Below are positions 50,379-57,253 of a stretch of 64,000 nt of DNA, in pieces. A program made the position numbers and the translations under genes. Under the pieces are notes generated by a model. The model was not told where the DNA came from, searched no databases, and saw only the letters and a program-made list of their open reading frames with translations. The number at the start of each line of letters is the position of its first letter. Positions within the stretch are counted from its first letter, which is position 1. Location of the stretch: positions 41,691 to 105,690 of the forward strand of contig JAIXYN010000040.1 in assembly GCA_027490195.1 (NCBI GenBank), in the 5' to 3' direction. The stretch comes from Verrucomicrobiaceae bacterium. GTDB taxonomy: Bacteria > Verrucomicrobiota > Verrucomicrobiia > Verrucomicrobiales > Verrucomicrobiaceae.

Positions 50379-51296
50379 TCACCGCCCCGCCTTCGTGAAA
50401 GCCTCGAATTTCTGAGCCAAAAAATCCCGGTTTGGGCGGTGCCCCTCAAAGGTGGGGAAGCGCATCTGACGGCCTTCCATGCCGAGGAGGCCCTGGCTGA
50501 ACATGGGGCCGTCGCGGGTGCCGCGCACGAGTTCGCTGAGGATGATTTTGCCGTCGGGGTCGATGCCCATGAGGTCGGACTCGTAGGCAGTGTGGTGGAA
50601 GGTGGACATGGCGATGCCGTTTTGCACGCTGGCCAGGCCGCCCTCGGAATCCCCAACGATGTGCGCGGCCTCCAGCAAGTCCACCAAGGGCAGATTGGTC
50701 AGGGCGCAGCGCAGGCCGTAGGCCATGAGCACGCGCTGGCGGAAGGCGCGCTGATGCAGGCGGTTTTTGCGGATGCCGTAGCTGTATTGCACGGGCACCT
50801 CATTCACGCCGGTGAACATCGGGCTGGACTCTGGCTGATCGAAGACCACGCGCGCCACACCGGACGGGAAAGAGAACTCCTCCACGAACACGGGGTAAAA
50901 CACTTCATACAAACTGTCTGCGATGCCTCGCAGGTAGATCAGCGGCAGGTTCTTGAGATAAGCCTGCTGCAGATGCCGGTTGAAGGGGCTTTTCTCTCCC
51001 TCCCGCTGCAGGCGGTAGCTGACGGCTCCATTTTCAAGCTCGCCGTCGTCATAAGGCGCTGCCCGGCCCGTGCGTGAAGGCGTCACCTGCTTGATGCTGA
51101 GGGCAGCATCGTCGGTCAGCTCCTTCGGTTTGAAAATGCCTGCGGCCTTGGTGGCGAAGAAGATCTGCTTCCCAGCCACTTGAAACCCCTTCTGAATCTG
51201 CGCCCAGGTGAAAACGTTGTCGCCCGCTTGACGGATCATTTGCTGGATCGCCAGTCCAGCCGCTGCTCGGATCTGCGCATTGAGGTCGGGTGACAT
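50379..51296 (-). CDS. HNH endonuclease (restriction-like)
   Basis: 305 residues from the ATG at 51296 (MSPDLNAQIRAAAGLAIQQM). An upstream ATG at 51395 is possible but adds low-complexity sequence. The C-terminal HNH_2-type nuclease domain reads RQRVLMAYGLRCALTNL, LLEAAHIVGDSEGG and NGIAMSTFHHTAYESDLMGID, with the A-H-I His and the N...H pair. The N-terminal part has a helical region and a beta-rich segment (YSYGIRKNRLHQRAFRQ). Proteins of this layout are annotated as HNH endonucleases, often in restriction or defence islands. It is oriented with the ATPase/TOPRIM operon but outside the dyad pair. Confidence 0.85.
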   Translation of the reverse strand: MSPDLNAQIRAAAGLAIQQMIRQAGDNVFTWAQIQKGFQVAGKQIFFATKAAGIFKPKELTDDAALSIKQVTPSRTGRAAPYDDGELENGAVSYRLQREGEKSPFNRHLQQAYLKNLPLIYLRGIADSLYEVFYPVFVEEFSFPSGVARVVFDQPESSPMFTGVNEVPVQYSYGIRKNRLHQRAFRQRVLMAYGLRCALTNLPLVDLLEAAHIVGDSEGGLASVQNGIAMSTFHHTAYESDLMGIDPDGKIILSELVRGTRDGPMFSQGLLGMEGRQMRFPTFEGHRPNRDFLAQKFEAFTKAGR

Positions 51297-51437
51297 GGAA
51301 GTAGTGGAGAATCGAGGATTCAGCAGATCAAGGCGTATGCCATCGAAACTTGCTCCAGATTCATTTCCTCTGGGGGCGGTTGATTCCGCAGGCATTGGCT
51401 CCAGATTTATTCAGGGTGCTTTCAACACCCCCAACTC

Positions 51438-51839
51438 ATGCCAATGCGTAAATCCCTTTTGTTTGCCGTGATTTTCATCGCCGGTTTGGTGTGCGGGCAG
51501 TTCATCAGCAGGCCGATGTATGACCGCAATGGCGAGTCTCGTGAAAATCTGGTAAGGCTGAAATGCCTGCATGGTCTGGCGGAGGATTTTCGCCGTGCAC
51601 ATGAGCGCTGGCCGCAGAACATGCCGGAGTTGCAGGACTGGTGCCAGGGGGACGCGCTTCGTCGAATCATGTTTGATCGGTCGTCGAACGTTTTTGCGGA
51701 GGGTTTGACGTTCATCCAGTGGAAGCTGCTCAAGGACCCGCAGTCAGGGCTTTTCAGCGGTTTTACCTCTGGCAGACACACGACGTTGCGATGCGAGTAT
51801 CAAATGGATGCCGAGGGCCGGGCAACGGTGCTAAAATGA
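51438..51839 (+). CDS. Secreted or signal-anchored hypothetical protein, 133 aa
   Basis: MPMRKSLLFAVIFIAGLVCGQFI is an N-terminal hydrophobic segment. It may be an uncleaved anchor, or a signal peptide with a weak lipobox-like LVCG. The rest contains ENLVRLKCLHGLAEDFRRAH, WPQNMPELQDWCQGDALR and a C-terminal beta segment TTLRCEYQMDAEGRATVLK, with four further cysteines in two pairs. This resembles small pilin-like or periplasmic proteins, but no family is certain. It diverges from the HNH gene. Confidence 0.65.
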   Translation: MPMRKSLLFAVIFIAGLVCGQFISRPMYDRNGESRENLVRLKCLHGLAEDFRRAHERWPQNMPELQDWCQGDALRRIMFDRSSNVFAEGLTFIQWKLLKDPQSGLFSGFTSGRHTTLRCEYQMDAEGRATVLK

Positions 51840-51886
51840 ACCTATGAGCCTCGGCAGACGTTTTTGGAGATGTAGCCGAGTGGTCA

Positions 51887-52081
51887 TCACTCCAATGCGG
51901 CACAGCATGCCTGAAGCCGCGCCTCGTTTTCTTCCTTCACGGTGATCTCCCAAAGATCATCGGGCAGCGGCAGCACGCTGAACCACTGGCTTGCGCTTAC
52001 CAGCCGACTGCATGCTGCCATGGCGCGTGATTCGCCGCATAGGGCGATGCTTGCTGTGCGAAGGCCGGATGAAATAGACAT
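51887..52081 (-). CDS. Small hypothetical protein, 64 aa
   Basis: The ATG at 52081 gives MSISSGLRTASIALCGESRA..., a central SQWFSVLPLPDDLWEITVKEE and an ARLQACCAALE end. The WFSVLPLPDDLWEI core looks like real protein, but no family was recognised. Only 47 nt separate its stop from the converging 51438 gene. Confidence 0.45.
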   Translation of the reverse strand: MSISSGLRTASIALCGESRAMAACSRLVSASQWFSVLPLPDDLWEITVKEENEARLQACCAALE

Positions 52082-52235
52082 GGGTGGATGAGTCCTCATA
52101 CCGACCACCTTGAACGATGAGTCTAGGGACTATGAGTCAAGTCGGTCCATGATTTGAGCCCTCCCAGCCACCTGAAACCAAACCACCGGAACGAGCTCAA
52201 GCTCGGGACTGCTTTGCCCACCTCCCAAGGCCTCT

Positions 52236-52282
52236 GGTTGCCGGTTGCCTTTTCGAAAACATAGGGTGGGCAACCGGCAACC
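52236..52282. repeat. 14-bp perfect inverted repeat
   Basis: GGTTGCCGGTTGCC (52236-52249) pairs with GGCAACCGGCAACC (52269-52282) across a 19-nt loop. Each arm is also a partial tandem of GGTTGCC. No poly-T follows. It opens the 1.2-kb repeat-filled spacer 52082-53310, in which no gene is supported. Confidence 0.75.
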
Positions 52283-52310
52283 ATGAGGGTGCGGAGGGGT
52301 CGAAAACACG

Positions 52311-52435
52311 GTGCCGGAAATGGCAACGGGTCGCAGCGGAGTGCAGGTGGTGGCATTGGGTGGCAAGAGGTGGAAGCCGAGAGGGGGGAGCCTGAGCCGA
52401 AAGCATGGCAACCGGAGAGGGTATTTGAGTTGCCG
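52311..52435. repeat. 125-bp direct repeat, copy 1
   Basis: Begins GTGCCGGAAATGGCAACGGG and ends GTATTTGAGTTGCCG. It is about 90% identical by eye to 52721-52845. Its short open frames on both strands lack protein-like features, so I treat it as non-coding. Confidence 0.75.
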
Positions 52436-52528
52436 AACCTCGCTTTCATGGCGGAGCATCGGGAGACGTTTTTGAAGATGTAGCCGCTTGGTCAGCGCAC
52501 CCATGCGATGGACGGAGCGGAGGTTTGT

Positions 52529-52630
52529 GTCACCGCTACGCGGTTCGGCGGAATGACACGGGCATGCGGGGCCTGTTTCCGTGGGTTGGCACCCACGGCT
52601 ATCGTTGTGCCAGCGCTCCGCGCTTCCAGG
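52529..52630. repeat. CCGTGGGT...ACCCACGG palindromic element, copy 1
   Basis: Contains CACCGCTACGCGGTTC, then the hairpin CCGTGGGTTGGCACCCACGG at 52579-52598 (8-bp stem, 4-nt loop), then GTGCCAGCGCTCCGCGCTTC. The same order recurs at 58866-58970. A dispersed REP-like unit. Confidence 0.8.
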
Positions 52631-52720
52631 AGGCGGCAGTGCCTCACGGTGCGAGTTGCCGAGTTGCCGTGCTTAGGCGTGGAAACTTGGCAACTTGGCG
52701 AGAGGAGGGAAAAAGACGAT

Positions 52721-52845
52721 GTGCCGGAAATGGCAACGGGCCGCAGCGGTGTGCAGGTGGCGGCGGTGCGTGGAAAGGGGTGGAAGCCGAGAGGGGGGTG
52801 CCTGAGCCGAAAGCATGGCAACCGGAGAGGGTGTTTGAGTTGCCG
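52721..52845. repeat. 125-bp direct repeat, copy 2
   Basis: Second copy of 52311-52435. The two flank a palindromic element (52529-52630), so the arrangement could be an insertion or a duplication of a composite block. Confidence 0.75.
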
Positions 52846-52882
52846 GGGGTTTTGGTCGTGGAGGAAGGAACGCTTCAGGGAT

Positions 52883-53068
52883 GGTAGGGAACCGCTGCGT
52901 CGGGTCCGTGATTATGGGTCTGGGGTGGCGCAGGCGATGAAAAAGGTGCGCCGTCCATGGGTCCTCCGAACGCAGAAGACGGAGGCGTTTGGAAAGGGGG
53001 ATGGCGATGTGTCAGCAGCCCGCGCTGGGACGAAGGATTCTACGGACGCGACACAGCGCGTCCCTACC
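52883..53068 (+). mobile_element. 186-bp MITE-like element, copy 1
   Basis: Runs from GGTAGGGAACCGCTGCG to GACACAGCGCGTCCCTACC. The terminal 27 bp are inverted repeats with 23/27 matches. The interior includes GCGATGAAAAAGGTGCGCCG and GCTGGGACGAAGGATTC. No transposase is encoded, so it would be non-autonomous. Confidence 0.8.
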
Positions 53069-53093
53069 AGCGCTGCGCGGTGCCTCTGGGGAT

Positions 53094-53279
53094 GGTAGGG
53101 AACCGCTGCGTCGGGTCCGTGATTATGGGTCTGTGGTGGCGCAGGCGATGAAAAAGGTGCGCCGTCCATGGGGCTCTCGACAGCAGAAGCCGGAGGCGTT
53201 TGAAAAGGGGGATGGCGATATGTCAGCAGCACGCGCTGGGACGAAGGATTCTTCGGACGCGGCACAGCGCGTCCCTACC
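53094..53279 (+). mobile_element. 186-bp MITE-like element, copy 2 (tandem)
   Basis: The same length and order as copy 1, with a 25-nt junction between them that contains a second GGGAT lead-in. It shares most bases with copy 1 by eye, so a recent tandem duplication is likely. It ends 31 nt before the PQQ-like gene stop. Confidence 0.8.
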
Positions 53280-53310
53280 AGCGCTGCGTGGACGCGGCGC
53301 GGTAGCGCAC

Positions 53311-53637
53311 TCAGGTGCTGCTCCGGCTGTTGGTGGCGTGGTAGGCGGCGTTGGTGATGTGGGAGCTGGAGGTGACACCGCCGCGCACGGAGGCGAGGCT
53401 GGCGACGCCGTAGCCGAAGCCGGACATCTCATTGGCCCAGAGCTGCTGGCCGCTGGCGGCATCCAGCGCGTACATGTAGCCGTGCACGCTGACGATGAGG
53501 CGGTCGCCGTCCAGCAGCAGGCTGGTGTAGGTGGAGCCGGAGGGGGCGCTCCACAGCCAGACGATGGTGCCCGTGTCCCGGTTCAGGGCGGCGACGCGTT
53601 TGTTGAAGCCGGTGAAGACGAGGTCGTTGAGGTTCAT
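53311..53637 (-). CDS. Small PQQ-like beta-propeller fragment protein
   Basis: 108 residues from the ATG at 53637 (MNLNDLVFTGFNKRVAALNR). Two propeller blades are visible: VAALNRDTGTIVWLWSAP and MYALDAASGQQLWANEMSG, each with the xxALDxxTGxxxW signature. There is no signal peptide, and the usual 6-8 blades are missing, so this may be a remnant of a larger PQQ-type protein or a stand-alone small protein. Upstream frame to 54057 is repeat-derived and not counted. Confidence 0.6.
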   Translation of the reverse strand: MNLNDLVFTGFNKRVAALNRDTGTIVWLWSAPSGSTYTSLLLDGDRLIVSVHGYMYALDAASGQQLWANEMSGFGYGVASLASVRGGVTSSSHITNAAYHATNSRSST

Positions 53638-53710
53638 GCCCGGAACGGTAGCCGGGCGCGGAGATGCGCCAGTGGAAGATGCGGCGCGGTTTGGAATGGC
53701 GCGGGGGCGG

Positions 53711-53777
53711 AGTTGGCGGTTGTTGGCGGTTGTTGGCGATGGTTTGCAGTTGTTTGCAGTTGTTGGCGGCTTGCGGA
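53711..53777. repeat. 10-bp-period repeat, locus 2
   Basis: Six or more units of GTTGTTGGCG/GTTTGCAGTT with exact 10-nt spacing, in the opposite orientation to locus 1. It lies in the 256-nt spacer between the PQQ-like gene and the gene at 53894; nothing else is seen there. Confidence 0.8.
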
Positions 53778-53893
53778 GCAGCGGAATGAATGGCCGCAAG
53801 AAGGCGCAAAAAGGGCGGGAAACGGAGGAGCTGAGGGGGCGATGGCTGATCAAGCCGGTTGAAAAGCTGAGAGTGAGCCGCCATCTTGCCCGC

Positions 53894-54103
53894 ATGAGTG
53901 TTTTTGAATCCACCGCCGTGCTGGATGATCCTATGCACCTGACTTTGGGCAGGCCCGTGCCGGATGGGCCATCACGCCACTGCCGTGTGATTGTGATGTT
54001 TGAGAAGGAGCCGGAGCAGGAAGCCTGGCCGCAGGGGTTTCTTGATGAGATCCGCATTGATGACGCGGCGTTTGAGCGGCCGATGCAGCTTCTGGGATGG
54101 TAG
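53894..54103 (+). CDS. Small antitoxin-like hypothetical protein, end formed by repeat element
   Basis: 69 residues from the ATG at 53894 (MSVFESTAVLDDPMHLTLGR). The N-terminal strand layout (STAVLDDPMHLTLGRPVPDG, then HCRVIVMFEKEPE) resembles short antitoxins that precede PIN or MazF toxins. The last codons, ...LLGW and TAG, lie in GGGATGGTAGGGAACC, the leading edge of MITE copy 3. No toxin follows; the element sits where one would start. Confidence 0.55.
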   Translation: MSVFESTAVLDDPMHLTLGRPVPDGPSRHCRVIVMFEKEPEQEAWPQGFLDEIRIDDAAFERPMQLLGW

Positions 54104-54283
54104 GGAACCGCTGTGCGGGTCCGCCATTTCGGGTCTGCCCTACCCGCAGGCGCTCAAAAAGGTGCGCCGTCCATTGGGCTTTCGACAGCGGAAGGCGGAG
54201 GCGCTTTAAAAGGTGGAGAGCTGTGAATCGACAGCCCGCGCTGGGACGAAGGATTCTACGGACGCGCACAGCGCATCCCTACC
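54099..54283 (+). mobile_element. 186-bp MITE-like element, copy 3
   Basis: 185 bp with the same ends (GGTAGGGAACCGCTG...GCGCATCCCTACC). It is more diverged inside, for example CCCTACCCGCAGGCGCTCAA in place of the usual segment. It supplies the stop codon of the upstream gene. Confidence 0.8.
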
Positions 54284-54377
54284 AGCCCTTCGGCGGGACG
54301 CCTGGACTGCTTGGGCCTCTTGACCACGAAACGAAGGGCCGCGATTTCTGGCTGACTTGAAATCTTAAACTTGAGAC

Positions 54378-54468
54378 GGCGCGCTAGGATCGAGGACGAG
54401 TTCGAGTAGGAGGACGAGGACGAATGGGCGGCTCGCGGGGCTGGGGTGTGGCGGGGCGTTTTCCAAAA
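54378..54468. repeat. About-90-bp direct repeat with CGAG hexamers, copy 1
   Basis: From GGCGCGCTAGGATCGAG through a GAGGACGAGTTCGAGTAGG hexamer tract to GGCGGGGCGTTTTCCAAAAC. It recurs at 54648-54732. A related lead-in, TTGAAACCTTCGAG..., also precedes the CGAGGACGAG stretch near 43250-43300. The spacer 54104-54759 has no supported gene. Confidence 0.75.
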
Positions 54469-54592
54469 CTCAAAGCGCATCGCAGCCACGCCATCGGTAT
54501 GGGGCTGGGTTTTTCGAACGTTTCCTCGCCTGCGGAAAGCTCCAGAGGACTGGAGCACTCCAAAACGCTATCGCGCACGCGGATGCTTCAAC

Positions 54593-54635
54593 CACTGCAA
54601 ACGATTGCAAACCATCGCCAACGACTGCAAACGGC
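54593..54635. repeat. 10-bp-period repeat, locus 3
   Basis: Units ACGATTGCAA, ACCATCGCCA and ACGACTGCAA in register with a 10-nt period, directly before the second 54648 direct repeat. Confidence 0.75.
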
Positions 54636-54647
54636 TTGGGCTTCAGC

Positions 54648-54732
54648 GGCGCGCTAGGATCGAGTTCGAGTAGGAGGACGAGGACGAATGGGCGGCTCGT
54701 GGGGCTGGGGTGTGGCGGGGCGTTTTCCAGAA
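54648..54732. repeat. About-90-bp direct repeat with CGAG hexamers, copy 2
   Basis: Second copy of 54378-54468, lacking 6 nt of the hexamer tract. It runs directly into GAACGAGCTAAAGCTCGGGA, a motif also seen at 52188-52207, and ends within 30 nt of the SGNH gene stop. Confidence 0.75.
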
Positions 54733-54759
54733 CGAGCTAAAGCTCGGGAGTACTTTTCC

Positions 54760-55731
54760 TCACGGCCTCCGCGACTGCTGCAGGGCTTCTTCCTTGAGCT
54801 TCTGGATCTGTTCATCACCCTGGGCGATGAGGGGGTCGAACATGGGGATTTCCTTGGCATTTTGACCCTGCTCGTGTTTGCGGAAGCCGAAGAGGTAGGT
54901 CTCGTTGTGCGGACGCCAGCGGTTGAAGAAGAGGGTGTCTTTGGCGATGACGGCGCGGCGGAGGTTTTCCAGCGCGGGGGAGGGCGCATCGGGCAGCTTG
55001 AGGCCGAGGCCTTCGATGAGCTTGGCGCTGAGAATCTCATACCCGGCGCGGGTGTAGTGCACGCCGTTTTCAGTGAGGGGCTTGTGGATGACGCCGGGCT
55101 TGGGGAGGCCGCCCATGAGCTCGAACCAATCGACAAAATACGCGTTCTGCATGAGGGCAAATTTTCTCAAGGCATCGCGCAGGCTGGAGAGGTTTTTGTT
55201 GGCCGCGCTGAGGTCTGGCAGCGGCGGCGGCAGGGTCTCCACAGGGGGCGGTGTGGCGATGACGACGCGCACGCCGGGGGCCTTGGAGCGGATGAGGTCG
55301 AGGAGATTGCGGTAGCCGGTGAGGAAGTCTGGCAGGGAGCCGAGGCGCTCAAACGCGAGCTCGCTGCCGTAGCAGAGGATGACGACGGTGGGCTTGAGCA
55401 TTTCCAGGTGTACGGAGAGGCGCTGCAGGCCTTCTTCCGGCGGGCCGAAGTAGGAGCGCGCATGGCCAAAGACGGTGTCGCCGCTCCAGGCGAGATTGCG
55501 CACGGTGACTTTTTCCTCGCCGAGGGCGAGAGCGAGCCGGGGCTCCAAGGAGCCGTAACGCTGTTCGCGCTCCAGCACGGTGTTGCCGATGAGGACGACG
55601 CGGTCGCCGTCCTGAAACTGGAAGGTCTTTGGCTGCGGCGGAGAGGTAGGAGCCTCCGCCTCCGGGGATTGAGCGGATGCAAAAGGGGCGCACAGGAGCA
55701 CCACGAGGCCAGCCAGAGATTTCAAATTCAT
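54760..55731 (-). CDS. SGNH/GDSL-like hydrolase, secreted, altered active site
   Basis: 323 residues from the ATG at 55731 (MNLKSLAGLVVLLCAPFASA...), a clear signal peptide. The upstream frame to 56070 is repeat-derived. SGNH-fold blocks: VVLIGNTVLERE (block I, with G-N-T where GDS is expected), NLAWSGDTVFGHAR (block II Gly), LCYGSELAFE (block III, near the usual G-x-N), and LTENGVHYTRAGYE (block V; His kept, Asp not in its usual place). This IGNT variant is known among planctomycete and verrucomicrobial proteins. With the Ser missing, ordinary esterase activity is doubtful. Otherwise an exported carbohydrate-related protein. A KEEALQQ helical tail follows. Confidence 0.8.
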   Translation of the reverse strand: MNLKSLAGLVVLLCAPFASAQSPEAEAPTSPPQPKTFQFQDGDRVVLIGNTVLEREQRYGSLEPRLALALGEEKVTVRNLAWSGDTVFGHARSYFGPPEEGLQRLSVHLEMLKPTVVILCYGSELAFERLGSLPDFLTGYRNLLDLIRSKAPGVRVVIATPPPVETLPPPLPDLSAANKNLSSLRDALRKFALMQNAYFVDWFELMGGLPKPGVIHKPLTENGVHYTRAGYEILSAKLIEGLGLKLPDAPSPALENLRRAVIAKDTLFFNRWRPHNETYLFGFRKHEQGQNAKEIPMFDPLIAQGDEQIQKLKEEALQQSRRP

Positions 55732-55791
55732 GCGGGCGCTATTGGAGCGGAGGCGGTGGGCGTTGTCTAGAGGGAGGTTGGGGGAGGCGGA

Positions 55792-55813
55792 GTTTGCGGT
55801 TGTTTGCGGTTGG
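55792..55813. repeat. 10-bp-period repeat, locus 4 (short)
   Basis: Two units, GTTTGCGGTT and GTTTGCGGTT, running directly into MITE copy 4 at 55812. The adjacency of this repeat family and the MITE also occurs at 45 kb. Confidence 0.65.
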
Positions 55814-55998
55814 TAGGGAACCGCTGCGTCGGGTCCGTGTTTCCGGGTCTGTGCTGCGCGCAGGCAATCCAAAAGGTTCGCCGTCCTTGGAGCACTCGGC
55901 AGCAGAAGGCGAAGGCGTTTGGAAAGGGGGAGCGCGATGAGTCCGCAGACCGCGCTGGGACGAAGGATTCTACGGACGCGACACAGCGCGTCCCTACC
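55812..55998 (+). mobile_element. 186-bp MITE-like element, copy 4
   Basis: 187 bp, GGTAGGGAACCGCTGCG to GCGCGTCCCTACC, with the same internal landmarks (GCCGTCC, AGCAGAAGGCG, GGAAAGGGGG, GACGAAGGATTCTACGG). It fills most of the 354-nt spacer 55732-56085. Confidence 0.8.
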
Positions 55999-56028
55999 AG
56001 CTCTGTGGGGCGCGGCGCTACCTCTGGA

Positions 56029-56077
56029 AACCACTGCAAACCATGGCAAACAACCGCCAACCACGGCCAACTCCCCC
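56029..56077. repeat. 10-bp-period repeat, locus 5
   Basis: Four clean units: AAACCACTGC, AAACCATGGC, AAACAACCGC, CCAACCACGG, 10 nt apart. It begins 31 nt after MITE copy 4 and ends next to the methyltransferase stop. Confidence 0.85.
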
Positions 56078-56085
56078 CCCTTCCC

Positions 56086-56880
56086 CTACCTCTTCCGCAG
56101 CACCAGCAGCACATCGGCGTAGCTGTCGTCAAATTGGCGGGGCTCGGTGAGGTCGTAGGTGAAGTCGTAGCACTCGAGGTACTCCAGCTCGGGGACTTTG
56201 CGGAGGAGGGCCTTCATTTGCGCGGCGCTGTAGGTGCGGAACTGCCAGCGCGTCTCCTGCGTGTGGGTGCGGCCGGAGTCGGTGATCTTGAGGCGCGTGC
56301 GCAGTTGCTCCAGGCGCGTCTTGCGGTCGGCCTGCCAGGTGTGGGTGTTGCACACGACTTCGATGCTGCCGCGCTTGGCCACCCAGCGCTCGTGCTCGTC
56401 TTCCTCGCGGTCGTAGTCCGTGAGGTGTAGGCCCAGGAAGAACACGCCACCGGGGCGCAGGGTGGCGGCCACGCGGCGCAGGCAGTCGGCGGCGTCCTTT
56501 TCCTTGAGCAGGTACTTGAAGGTGCTGACGAGGCAGTGCGCCATGTCAAAGCCGCCCTTCACGCCCTTGGGCAGGGTGAAGCTCTGCATCCAGTCCTCCC
56601 ACATGCGCGCCTTCAGCCCGGCTTTTTCCAGGCGCTGCTGGGCAAAGGCGATCATGTGCGCGTTGCCATCGAATCCGCTGACCTGCCAGCCGCGCCGGGC
56701 CAGCTCCAGCGCGAGGCGGCCGCTGCCGCAGGCAGGCTCCAGCAGGCGGTGGCCCTTGGCGGGCGTGGCGTACTTGGCGTAGGCCTCTTCCAGAAAGTCC
56801 GCCTCCTTGAGGGTGCCATCGTCAAAGACGATGTCGTAGTAGAGGGGCGTGTCGTACCAGTCGCGCTGTTCGGGGGGCAT
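56086..56880 (-). CDS. Class I SAM-dependent methyltransferase
   Basis: 264 residues from the ATG at 56880 (MPPEQRDWYDTPLYYDIVFD); another ATG at 56898 adds six residues. Motif I LLEPACGSGRLALELARRG binds SAM, followed by VSGFDGNAHMIAFA (acidic loop), FDMAHCLVSTFKYLL (motif II/IV) and LRPGGVFFLGLHL (motif III). The C-terminal half (RTYSAAQMKALLRKVPELEY, ECYDFTYDL) is typical of small-molecule Methyltransf_25-type enzymes. The substrate is unknown. No operon partner. Confidence 0.88.
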   Translation of the reverse strand: MPPEQRDWYDTPLYYDIVFDDGTLKEADFLEEAYAKYATPAKGHRLLEPACGSGRLALELARRGWQVSGFDGNAHMIAFAQQRLEKAGLKARMWEDWMQSFTLPKGVKGGFDMAHCLVSTFKYLLKEKDAADCLRRVAATLRPGGVFFLGLHLTDYDREEDEHERWVAKRGSIEVVCNTHTWQADRKTRLEQLRTRLKITDSGRTHTQETRWQFRTYSAAQMKALLRKVPELEYLECYDFTYDLTEPRQFDDSYADVLLVLRKR

Positions 56881-56919
56881 GGGGCTATGATGAAGCATTG
56901 AAGGAGAAGCGCGAGGTTG

Positions 56920-57097
56920 GAATGACGAATGAGTAAATCCGAATGACGAAATAAGCCTGAATGCCGAAGCTCTAAGGGAGGGACGAATAGCGCCGCGAAC
57001 TCCTCATCCCGCCCGACGCAGACCACTCGAATGGCAAACTTCGACATTTGGGCTTCGTCATTGTTTAGTCATTCGGGCTTACTCATTCGTCAGTCTC
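56920..57097. repeat. GAATGACGAATGAGTAA imperfect inverted repeat
   Basis: The left arm (56920-56968: AATGACGAATGAGTAAATCC...) is complementary, with mismatches, to the right arm (57040-57097, reverse reading TGACGAATGAGTAAGCCCGAATGAC). Arms are about 50 nt with a 70-nt centre. It occupies the 373-nt spacer 56881-57253 between two divergent genes. No promoter could be placed with confidence inside it. Confidence 0.7.
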
Positions 57098-57253
57098 ACC
57101 GGCACCTGAAGATTTCCTCCCATCCCCTCCCACTGGCCGCCCTTCTCCACAAGCCGCTTAAAAATCCCGCCCCGGCTGGCACCCGAAATGCTGCTTGATT
57201 GTTGTGAACTGGTGGAGATTGATTGCGCCCCGTGCCCTGCTGCCCCTTCCGAT

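Noticed and set aside
53711..53777. CRISPR-like array
   Set aside because: Repeat period is 10 bp with no spacers of CRISPR length and no cas genes in the window.
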